A stretch of 13,063 nt of DNA from Yimella sp. GTDB taxonomy: Bacteria; Actinomycetota; Actinomycetes; Actinomycetales; Dermatophilaceae. Of this stretch, positions 7,471-13,063 are shown piece by piece. The stretch is from positions 1-13,063 of the forward strand of contig JASLFY010000328.1 of the NCBI GenBank assembly GCA_030150425.1, given 5' to 3'. Position numbers and translations under genes: made by a program. Positions within the stretch are counted from its first letter, which is position 1, and each line of letters opens with the position of its first letter. The notes below the pieces were generated by a model that saw only the letters and a list, made by a program, of their open reading frames with translations, did no database searches and was not told where the DNA came from.

Positions 7471-9221
7471 CGACACCTCAGGATCCGGAGCCGGAGCAGA
7501 CTCACGAGCTGCTCGTCGGGCTCGACGAATCGACCATCGACCCACCGACCCCGGCCAAGGCCGGGGTGGACTGGGTCATCTTCGGCGTGACGGCAGCCAT
7601 CGCCGTCGCGTTCCTCGTCTGGGGCTTCGCCGCCCCGTCCGGCCTCGGGTCCGCCTCCGACAGCGCCCTCGGCTGGATCATGAAGAGCACCGACTGGCTG
7701 TTCGTGCTGAGCGCGTCGCTGTTCGTGGTGTTCGCGCTCTGGCTGGCGGCCAGCCGCTACGGCAACATCCCGCTCGGCGGTGACAACGAGGAACCGGAGT
7801 TCCGGACGTCGTCGTGGATCGCGATGATGTTCAGCGCCGGCATGGGCATCGGCCTGATGTTCTACGGCGTCGCCGAACCGCTGACCGACTTCGCCTCCCC
7901 CGTTCCCGGCAGCAAGGTCCAGCCCGAGACGGCCGAGGCGATGCGTCAGGCGATGGCGACCACGCTGTTCCACTGGTCACTGCACCCGTGGGCGATCTAC
8001 GCCGTCGTCGGCGTCGCGATCGCGTACGGCACCTTCCGCAAGGGCCGCACCCAGCTGATCTCACAGGCCTTCCGGTCGCTGCTCGGTTCCCGGGTGGAGG
8101 GCCCGATCGACAAGGTCATCGACATGCTGGCGATCTTCGCGACGCTGTTCGGGTCGGCCGCCTCGCTCGGTATCGGTTCGTTGCAGATCCAGGCCGGTCT
8201 GCACGAGGTCGGCTGGGTCGACAAGATGAGCAAGGTCGGCCTGGTCCTGATGATCAGCCTGCTGACCGTCGCCTTCATCGTCAGTGCGGTCTCCGGGGTG
8301 TCGAAGGGCATCCAGTACCTCTCGAACATCAACATGGTGCTGGCTCTCGCGCTGGCCGCGTTCGTGTTCGTCGTCGGCCCGACGGTCTTCATCCTCGACC
8401 TGCTGCCGACCACCCTCGGGTCGTACTTCGCCGATTTCGCCACGATGACCTCCCGCACCCAGGCCAGCGGCGACGCGCAATTGCAGAAGTGGCTGTCCAC
8501 CTGGACCGTCTTCTACTGGGCCTGGTGGATCAGCTGGACCCCGTTCGTCGGCATGTTCATCGCGCGGATCAGCCGCGGCCGTACGATCCGGCAGTTCGTC
8601 AGCGGCGTGTTGCTGGTGCCGTCGGTGGTCAGCCTCCTGTGGTTCGCCATCTTCGGTGGCGCGGCCATCCACCAGCAGAGCGAGACCAAGGACCTGGTCG
8701 TCAAGGGCGCCGTCGACGCCAACACCGCCTTGTTCGACCTGCTGCAGCACTACCCGTTGGCCAGCATCACCAGCGTGTTGGTGATGATCCTGGTCGCGAT
8801 CTTCTTCGTGTCGGGCGCCGACGCGGCGTCGATCGTGATGGGCACGCTCACCGAACGCGGCACCATCGAGCCGAAGCGCTGGACGGTGATCTTCTGGGGC
8901 GTCGCCACCGGTGGTGTCGCCGCCGCGATGCTGCTCGCCGGTTTCGCCGAGGGTGATGCGAGCGCGGCGCTGAACTCGCTGCAGAACATCACCATCGTCT
9001 CGGCTTTGCCGTTCGTGATCGTGATGGCGCTGATGTGCTGGGCGCTGGTCCGGGACCTGCAGAAGGACCCGCTGATCAAGCGCGCAGAGCTCGGCCAGGC
9101 GATGGTCGAGCAGGCGGTGATCGAGGGAGTCAGCCAGCACGGCCACGACGACCTCGCGCTGCCGGTGCTCGACGCGACCGACGAGGACGCGGCGCCGGAC
9201 GTGGCCAGCAAGAGCGACTGA
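7467..9221 (+). CDS. BCCT family transporter (betaine-type osmolyte uptake)
   Basis: A 584-residue membrane protein of the betaine/choline/carnitine family. After an acidic N-terminal tail (about 1-30) it has about twelve helices. The glycine-rich segment GMGIG at 125-129 sits in MFSAGMGIGLMFYGVAEPL. The substrate-cage block is WAWWISWTPFVGMFIARISRGRT (351-373 region) with Trp 351, 353, 354 and 357, and SLHPWAIY is near 171. In BetP the equivalent GMGIG stretch is tied to Na+-coupled betaine uptake, while choline types carry Asp at the last Gly; Gly here favours betaine, ectoine or proline. A charged C-terminal tail of about 55 residues could serve osmosensing as in BetP; that is inference. 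Start: TTG at 7467 with GAAGGA 6 bases upstream. The frame stays open back to 7335, but that part is unlike the family and overlaps the preceding hairpin. Confidence 0.92.
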   Translation: MTTPQDPEPEQTHELLVGLDESTIDPPTPAKAGVDWVIFGVTAAIAVAFLVWGFAAPSGLGSASDSALGWIMKSTDWLFVLSASLFVVFALWLAASRYGNIPLGGDNEEPEFRTSSWIAMMFSAGMGIGLMFYGVAEPLTDFASPVPGSKVQPETAEAMRQAMATTLFHWSLHPWAIYAVVGVAIAYGTFRKGRTQLISQAFRSLLGSRVEGPIDKVIDMLAIFATLFGSAASLGIGSLQIQAGLHEVGWVDKMSKVGLVLMISLLTVAFIVSAVSGVSKGIQYLSNINMVLALALAAFVFVVGPTVFILDLLPTTLGSYFADFATMTSRTQASGDAQLQKWLSTWTVFYWAWWISWTPFVGMFIARISRGRTIRQFVSGVLLVPSVVSLLWFAIFGGAAIHQQSETKDLVVKGAVDANTALFDLLQHYPLASITSVLVMILVAIFFVSGADAASIVMGTLTERGTIEPKRWTVIFWGVATGGVAAAMLLAGFAEGDASAALNSLQNITIVSALPFVIVMALMCWALVRDLQKDPLIKRAELGQAMVEQAVIEGVSQHGHDDLALPVLDATDEDAAPDVASKSD

Positions 9222-9224
9222 CCC

Positions 9225-9294
9225 GCAAACGCTACGGTTCGCTGCAGCCGCTACAGGTGTACCTGTAGCGGCTGCCGCTTTTCGTAGCGTTTGC
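9225..9294 (+). terminator. Nested double hairpin after the BCCT gene
   Basis: The inner stem GCAGCCGCTACAGGT (9244-9258) pairs perfectly with 9261-9275 (15 bp) and is followed by CGCTTTT, a classic intrinsic terminator. Around it, GCAAACGCTACG (9225-9236) is the exact complement of 9283-9294 (12 bp). Both arms together form a 70-base two-storey structure beginning 3 bases after the stop. The T run lies between the inner and outer 3' arms. Confidence 0.75.
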
Positions 9295-9299
9295 CGGCG

Positions 9300-9305
9300 T
9301 AGCCT
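9300..9305 (+). promoter_or_regulatory. Candidate -10 box of methyltransferase 1 (leaderless)
   Basis: TAGCCT matches TANNNT and ends 6 nt before the GTG at 9312, the same spacing as at the SURF1 gene. It starts 5 bases after the terminator's outer arm. Confidence 0.5.
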
Positions 9306-9311
9306 CGAACG

Positions 9312-10028
9312 GTGACCGACGAGTGGGCCGAGGCCCTGCGTGAACAGCGGACGTACTACGACGAGCGGGCGGGCGAGTACGACGACTTCTGGTTCCGTCG
9401 GCGGGCGTACGCGCTCGAGGAGCCACTGCTGTCGTACTGGCGCTCGGACGCCGACGCCACGATACGGTTCGTCTCCGACCACGCCCGCGGGGACGTCCTC
9501 GAACTCGCCTGCGGCACAGGCATCTTCACCGACGTCCTGTGTCGGACCGCGACCAGCGTGCACGCGGTCGACGCCTCTCCCGCCATGCTGGAACGGAGCC
9601 GCGCCCGGGTCGCCGGCGCAGAAAACGTGAGTCACGAGCAAGCGGATCTGTTCGACTGGCGCCCGACACGGACGTACGACGTCGTCTTCTTCTCGTTCTG
9701 GCTCTCGCACGTTCCGGACGACCTGTTCACCGGTTTCTGGGCGATGGTCCGGGACGCGCTGACGCCCGGGGGCGTGGCGGTGTTCGTCGACTCGATGCCC
9801 CACCAGCGCGACGCCGCACCCGTCGACGGCGCTGCCGACGCCGCCGTCCGCACCGAACAGCGCACGCTGAACGACGGGCGGCAGTTCCGCATCGTCAAGC
9901 GCTACTGGGATCCGGCCACGTTGACCGAGGCGCTGCGGGCGACCGGGTACGACGCCGACGTCGAGGCGTCGGAGCACCGGTTGATGCTGCGCGGAATCAG
10001 CCGACCTGCTGGGCAAGAGCCACGGTGA
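9312..10028 (+). CDS. Class I SAM-dependent methyltransferase
   Basis: A 238-residue cytoplasmic protein of Rossmann-type methyltransferase fold. An N-terminal substrate-side helix region contains YYDERAGEYDDFW. SAM motif I is VLELACGTG (62-70), and the acidic residue binding the ribose is D87 in HAVDASPAMLERS. Motif II/post-II appears as YDVVFFSFWLSHVP, and the motif III-like turn is LTPGGVAVFVDS. The substrate is not predictable. The GTG start has no ribosome binding site but a well-spaced -10 box, so the message is probably leaderless. The last ten residues (from about ISRPAG) are read through DNA that, on the opposite strand, encodes the end of a VOC-type protein, so the two genes once overlapped tail to tail. 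Confidence 0.85.
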   Translation: MTDEWAEALREQRTYYDERAGEYDDFWFRRRAYALEEPLLSYWRSDADATIRFVSDHARGDVLELACGTGIFTDVLCRTATSVHAVDASPAMLERSRARVAGAENVSHEQADLFDWRPTRTYDVVFFSFWLSHVPDDLFTGFWAMVRDALTPGGVAVFVDSMPHQRDAAPVDGAADAAVRTEQRTLNDGRQFRIVKRYWDPATLTEALRATGYDADVEASEHRLMLRGISRPAGQEPR

Positions 10029-10071
10029 TTCCTTCCGGGCCACGGACGTACGCCATCCGCCACTGGCCCAT
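9997..10071 (-). pseudogene. C-terminal stub of a VOC/glyoxalase family gene
   Basis: On the minus strand the 24 codons from 10071 to the stop at 9997-9999 include the stretch WRMAYVRGPEGITVALAQQ. This closely matches the usual last strand of many VOC (glyoxalase/bleomycin-resistance fold) proteins, which end in forms like YVRGPEGIIVALAEQ. The Glu of GPEG would be a metal ligand in an intact enzyme. The rest of the roughly 130-residue fold is absent: further upstream the frame runs through methyltransferase 2 and shows no VOC-like residues. I read it as a remnant left by a deletion or replacement. The match is from memory of the family, not a search. Confidence 0.6.
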
Positions 10072-10096
10072 GCCAGCACCGTACGGGCCTGCTGGG

Positions 10097-10102
10097 AGAC
10101 TC
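10097..10102 (+). promoter_or_regulatory. Candidate -10 box of methyltransferase 2
   Basis: GAGACT keeps A2 and T6 of the -10 pattern and ends 6 nt before the ATG at 10109. It lies just beyond the recognisable end of the VOC stub. Confidence 0.35.
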
Positions 10103-10108
10103 GCACCC

Positions 10109-10894
10109 ATGGATGCCGCCGAACTGAACCGTCGCGCCCGCACCTTCGAGCAGGGAGCCGAGGCGTACGACCGGCTGCGGCCGCAGTTCCCCGCCGAGAT
10201 GTTCGAGACCCTGCGTCGACGGGTCGGCCGCCGCTGGCGGTCACGGGTGCTGGAGGTCGGCGCCGGCACCGGCCGGGTGACCATCCCGCTGCTCGGCGCC
10301 GGCGCGCTCGTCGAGATCGCCGAGCCGTCGGCGGACATGGTGCGGGTGCTGACCGACCGGCTCGCGGTGCTCGGCCTGTCCGACCACGCGCTCGTCCGGC
10401 AGATCACCTTCGAGCAGGTCCCCGACGAGAACACGTACGACCTGGTCCTGGCGGCACAGTCGTTCCACTGGGCCGACCCGGAGACCCGGTGGCGGCGCCT
10501 GGCCGCGATGATCCGCCCGGACGGGCGGGCGTTCATGTGCTGGAACGGCTGGTCGCTGGACGGCGACCACCACGACCTCGAGGCGGTGCGGGCGGCGTAC
10601 GACGCCGACGGCGCAGGAGTGCAGGCCGACCTGATCGACGGGCGCTCGACCGGCTCGTGGGTCGAGACCGAGGTCGATGCGGCCCCGGGCCTGCGCACAG
10701 ACGCGATCGACGAGTTCAGCTGGGACTGGACGCTGTCGATCGAGGACTACCTCGCGCTGCTGGCCACCACCTCGCAGTACGTCGTCGTCGACCGGGCGCA
10801 GCGCGAGAGGCTGTTCACCGCGCTGCACACCGTCCTGGGCGAGGAGGTCCATCTCGCCGGCCGTACGTTCGCGATCACCATCGCGCCCGAGTGA
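10109..10894 (+). CDS. Class I SAM-dependent methyltransferase, Methyltransf_11-like
   Basis: A 261-residue protein. The opening RTFEQGAEAYDRLRPQFPAE is the common N-terminal block of this family (compare FGAAADAYDRGRPSYP forms). Motif I is VLEVGAGTG (47-55), the ribose-binding acid is E72 in AEPSADM, and the following block LVLAAQSFHWAD is characteristic. RPDGRAFMCWNGW forms the post-motif III region. The C-terminal half (about 165-261) is a less conserved cap. The substrate is unknown; relatives are often annotated simply as methyltransferases, some as trans-aconitate type, which I do not claim. It shares only the fold with the preceding methyltransferase, so a recent tandem duplication is unlikely. 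There is no good ribosome binding site before the ATG at 10109; a -10-like GAGACT suggests leaderless expression. It converges with the suf operon across a strong hairpin. Confidence 0.85.
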   Translation: MDAAELNRRARTFEQGAEAYDRLRPQFPAEMFETLRRRVGRRWRSRVLEVGAGTGRVTIPLLGAGALVEIAEPSADMVRVLTDRLAVLGLSDHALVRQITFEQVPDENTYDLVLAAQSFHWADPETRWRRLAAMIRPDGRAFMCWNGWSLDGDHHDLEAVRAAYDADGAGVQADLIDGRSTGSWVETEVDAAPGLRTDAIDEFSWDWTLSIEDYLALLATTSQYVVVDRAQRERLFTALHTVLGEEVHLAGRTFAITIAPE

Positions 10895-10911
10895 TCCTCG
10901 GGCGACGAACG

Positions 10912-10951
10912 ACAGCGGGCCGTGCTCCCCGGAGGGAACACGGCCCGCTGT
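10912..10951. terminator. Bidirectional hairpin between methyltransferase 2 and sufT
   Basis: ACAGCGGGCCGTG (10912-10924) is the exact complement of 10939-10951, a 13-bp GC-rich stem. After one C/A mismatch, TCCC (10926-10929) pairs with GGGA (10934-10937), closing on a 4-base loop. It sits between two convergent genes, 17 bases from the methyltransferase stop and 15 bases from the sufT stop, so it can serve both. Confidence 0.8.
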
Positions 10952-10966
10952 TGCTCGGAGTCCGGA

Positions 10967-11293
10967 TCAGACGTTGAAGCCGAGCGCGCGCAGCTGCTCG
11001 CGGCCGTCGTCGGTGATCTTGTCCGGGCCCCACGGCGGCATCCACACCCAGTTGATCCGCGCGCTCGTGACCAGTCCCTCCAGCGCCTGCTGGGTCTGGT
11101 CCTCGATCACGTCGGTCAACGGGCAGGCCGCCGAGGTGAGGGTCATGTCGAGCACGGCGTTCGAGTCGCCGTCGACGGTGATGCCGTAGACGAGGCCGAG
11201 GTCGACGACGTTGATCCCGAGTTCGGGGTCGACCACGTCGCGCATGGCCTCCTCGACGTCGGCCACATTGGTCGGGCTCTGCAGGTCGGTCAT
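10967..11293 (-). CDS. sufT: SufT-like DUF59/MIP18 family Fe-S maturation protein
   Basis: A 108-residue protein of the DUF59 (MIP18, PaaD-like) family. It has the conserved DPELGINVVDLGLVYGI block with D22-P-E24 and the segment TLTSAACPLTDVI carrying the family cysteine C57. The C-terminal part includes WVWMPPWGPDKI, typical of the actinobacterial form (compare Rv1466 in M. tuberculosis). Such proteins help transfer Fe-S clusters to client enzymes; the exact step in this group is not settled. The ATG overlaps the sufU stop as ATGA, and GGGAGG lies 6 bases upstream inside sufU, so it is translated as the last gene of the suf operon. The frame stays open upstream, but those residues are sufU in another frame. 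The operon ends here at a strong hairpin. Confidence 0.9.
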   Translation of the reverse strand: MTDLQSPTNVADVEEAMRDVVDPELGINVVDLGLVYGITVDGDSNAVLDMTLTSAACPLTDVIEDQTQQALEGLVTSARINWVWMPPWGPDKITDDGREQLRALGFNV

Positions 11294-11760
11294 CGGGTGC
11301 CTCCCGTGGAAATGGACGAAATGTCTGCACCGGCGCGGGCCAGTGCATCGGTGTACGCGGCCCAGGACAGCAGGGCGCACTTCACCCGGGCGGGGTACTT
11401 CGAGACGCCGGCGAGGGCGACGCCGTCACCGATCGTCTCCTCGTCGCCGCTGTCCTGCCCGCGACTGGTCAACATCGAACGCATCGCGTCGTAGGTCTGC
11501 AGGCTCTCGGCCACCGTGTAACCGATGACTTCCTCGGCCAGGATCGAGGCCGAGGCGACCGAGATCGAGCAGCCGATCGAGTCGTACGACACGTCGGCCA
11601 CCTTGGCGTCCGAACCCTCACCCTCGAGATGAACTCGAAGGGTGATCTCGTCACCGCAGCTGGTGTTGACGTGGTGCGTCTCCGCCTCGTACGGCTCCCG
11701 CAGTCCGGCGTGCTGCGGGTGCTTGGAGTGGTCCAGGATCAACTGCTGGTAGAGGTCCAT
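11290..11760 (-). CDS. sufU: SufU, zinc-bound sulfur-transfer partner of SufS
   Basis: A 156-residue protein of the SufU/IscU-like fold. The zinc ligands of the SufU type are all visible: C35 and D37 (in NTSCGDEI), C64 (in SIGCSISVASAS) and C128 (in YPARVKCALLSW). The insertion between the second and third Cys that separates SufU from IscU is present (about 95-120, including SRGQDSGDEE). In Gram-positive systems SufU accepts persulfide sulfur from SufS and passes it to the SufBCD scaffold. The ATG at 11760 shares one base with the sufS stop (TGATG), and a GGAGG-type site lies 8 bases upstream inside sufS. The first motif is usually NPxCGD; Thr replaces Pro here, which I expect to be tolerated. 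Confidence 0.93.
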   Translation of the reverse strand: MDLYQQLILDHSKHPQHAGLREPYEAETHHVNTSCGDEITLRVHLEGEGSDAKVADVSYDSIGCSISVASASILAEEVIGYTVAESLQTYDAMRSMLTSRGQDSGDEETIGDGVALAGVSKYPARVKCALLSWAAYTDALARAGADISSISTGGTR

Positions 11761-13049
11761 CAGGACGCCTCCGCCGTGACGTCGATCCCGAAGATGCCCG
11801 GCACGCGGTCCAGCGCCTGCAGGAACACCTCGACCTCGTCGAGGGTGTTGTAGACGCTGAAGCTCACCCGGGTCGAGGCGACCACACCGAGGGCGCGGTG
11901 CAGCGGCCACGCACAGTGGTGTCCGGTGCGTACGGCGACACCCGCGTCGTCGAGCACCTGCCCCACGTCGTGCGGGTGGACCCCGTCGACCACGAAGGCG
12001 ACCGCGCCGGCCCGACGCCGCGCATCGAGCGGGCCCAGCACGCGCACCCACGGACGCTGCGCGAGCCCGTCGAGGGTCGCCTGCAGCAACTCCCGGTCGT
12101 GGGCCGCGACGACGTCCATGCCGATGTCGCAGAGGTAGTCGCACGCGACACCGAGCCCGACCGCCTGGGCGGTCATCGGCACGCCGGCCTCGAACCGGGT
12201 CGGCGGTGCGGCGTAGGTCGAGTGGTCCATGTGGACGGTCTCGATCATCGAGCCACCGGTGATGAACGGCGGCAGCGCGGCGAGCAACTCACGCCGGCCC
12301 CACAGCACGCCGATCCCCATCGGGCCGAGCATCTTGTGGCCGCTGAACGCGATGAAGTCGACACCGAGGCCGACCACGTCGACCGGGAGGTGCGGCACCG
12401 ACTGGCACGCGTCGAGCACCACGACGGCGCCGACCTTGTGGGCCCGGTCGGCCAGCTCGCGCACCGGGTTGATGGTGCCGACCACGTTCGACACGTGACC
12501 GAAGGCGACCACCTTGGTGCGGTCGGTGATCAGGTCGTCCAGCCCACTCAGGTCGAGCGTGCCGTCGGCCTTGTCGACCGGGATCCAGCGCAACGTCGCC
12601 CCGCTGCGGCGGCAGAGTTCCTGCCACGGCACCAGGTTGGCGTGGTGCTCCATCTCGGTGATCAACACCTCGTCACCCGCACCGAGCGCGAACCGCTCGC
12701 TGCCCTCGATCGCCGGGTGGGGCGCCGACAGGAAGCCGTTGGCGACCAGGTTCAGCGCCTCGGTGGCGTTCTTGGTGAACACGATCTCGTCGACCGAACC
12801 ACCGATGAACGCCGCGATCTTCGCGCGCGCCTGCTCGTAGGCGTCGGTGGCCTCCTCGGCCAACTGGTGCGCGCCGCGGTGCACCGCGGAGTTGTGCGTC
12901 TCGTAGTAGCTGCGTTCCGCGTCGAGCACGGTCGTCGGCTTCTGCGAGGTCGCCCCGGAGTCGAGGTAGACCAGCGGTCGGTCGTCGCGGACCGTGCGAC
13001 GCAGCAGCGGGAAGTCCTCCCGCAGCCGCTGCACGTCGTACGAACCCAT
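11760..13049 (-). CDS. sufS: Cysteine desulfurase SufS
   Basis: A 429-residue PLP enzyme that removes sulfur from cysteine for Fe-S cluster assembly. The PLP lysine is K239 in SGHKMLGP. The active cysteine that carries the persulfide is C379 in VRTGHHCAWPLH, in the short-loop form of group II desulfurases. Also visible are the PLP-stacking His of TEMEHHANLVPW (135/136), D213 in LDACQS, and FEAGVP near 286-291. The usual SGHKxxGPTGIG reads GPMGIG here, a Met for the common Thr near the cofactor. An insert rich in Pro/Gly/Ala at about 107-125 resembles other actinobacterial forms. The ATG at 13049 lies 2 bases after what seems to be the stop of the preceding gene, fitting the usual sufC-sufS order, and there is no strong ribosome binding site. 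Confidence 0.94.
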   Translation of the reverse strand: MGSYDVQRLREDFPLLRRTVRDDRPLVYLDSGATSQKPTTVLDAERSYYETHNSAVHRGAHQLAEEATDAYEQARAKIAAFIGGSVDEIVFTKNATEALNLVANGFLSAPHPAIEGSERFALGAGDEVLITEMEHHANLVPWQELCRRSGATLRWIPVDKADGTLDLSGLDDLITDRTKVVAFGHVSNVVGTINPVRELADRAHKVGAVVVLDACQSVPHLPVDVVGLGVDFIAFSGHKMLGPMGIGVLWGRRELLAALPPFITGGSMIETVHMDHSTYAAPPTRFEAGVPMTAQAVGLGVACDYLCDIGMDVVAAHDRELLQATLDGLAQRPWVRVLGPLDARRRAGAVAFVVDGVHPHDVGQVLDDAGVAVRTGHHCAWPLHRALGVVASTRVSFSVYNTLDEVEVFLQALDRVPGIFGIDVTAEAS

Positions 13050-13051
13050 GA

Positions 13052-13063
13052 TCAGGCCTTGGC
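13052..13063 (-). CDS. Possible 3' end of the upstream suf gene (sufC?), partial
   Basis: On the minus strand the last bases of the window read GCC AAG GCC TGA, an open frame ending in Ala-Lys-Ala and a stop two bases before the sufS start. In actinobacterial suf operons the gene here is usually sufC, the ATPase of SufBCD. Four codons cannot prove it; the call rests on operon order. Confidence 0.25.
   Translation of the reverse strand, partial: AKA

Noticed and set aside
9312..10894. The two methyltransferases as a tandem duplication
   Set aside because: They share only the generic SAM motifs; N-terminal blocks and C-terminal halves differ, so independent origin is simpler.

Overview
The window reads as a stretch of chromosome from a high-GC Gram-positive bacterium (Actinomycetota). 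The base composition is strongly GC-rich. GTG and TTG starts are common. Several first genes lack a Shine-Dalgarno sequence and instead carry a TANNNT-type -10 box 6-7 nt before the start codon, which is the leaderless-mRNA signature of actinobacteria. The sufS-sufU-sufT order and the DUF3099, SURF1 and YpfJ-type genes also fit. Order Micrococcales is my best guess, but the genus cannot be read from this sequence.

Layout. (1) 83-584: a small DUF3099 membrane protein overlapping a 66-residue protein with a Cys/His pattern. (2) 777-2594: moaA (molybdenum cofactor step 1, minus strand) divergent from a SURF1 family gene (cytochrome oxidase assembly, plus strand), only 24 bp between start codons. 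(3) 2596-6163: on the minus strand, an ABC-F ATPase followed by a full-length ABC exporter; the exporter gene ends one base from the SURF1 stop. (4) 6268-7271: a secreted or membrane-anchored zinc metallopeptidase preceded by a 16-residue upstream ORF whose stop overlaps its start. (5) 7384-9221: a BCCT (betaine/choline/carnitine) transporter, again with a candidate upstream ORF whose stop overlaps its TTG start. (6) 9312-10894: two class I SAM methyltransferases separated by what looks like the C-terminal stub of a VOC/glyoxalase gene on the other strand. (7) 10967-13063: the distal part of a Suf iron-sulfur operon on the minus strand (end of an upstream gene, perhaps sufC, then sufS, sufU, sufT), with overlapping start and stop codons.

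Most genes are housekeeping. Connections are loose: MoaA is a [4Fe-4S] radical-SAM enzyme and so a client of the kind of clusters that SufS/SufU build, while SURF1 serves respiration. I found no phage, IS, CRISPR, tRNA or rRNA, and no obvious defence or biosynthetic cluster. The least explained signals are regulatory: paired upstream ORFs overlapping the next start, -10 boxes that overlap on both strands in both divergent regions, a gene remnant between the methyltransferases, elaborate hairpins, and a clear excess of the palindrome CGTACG (28 copies counted by eye).
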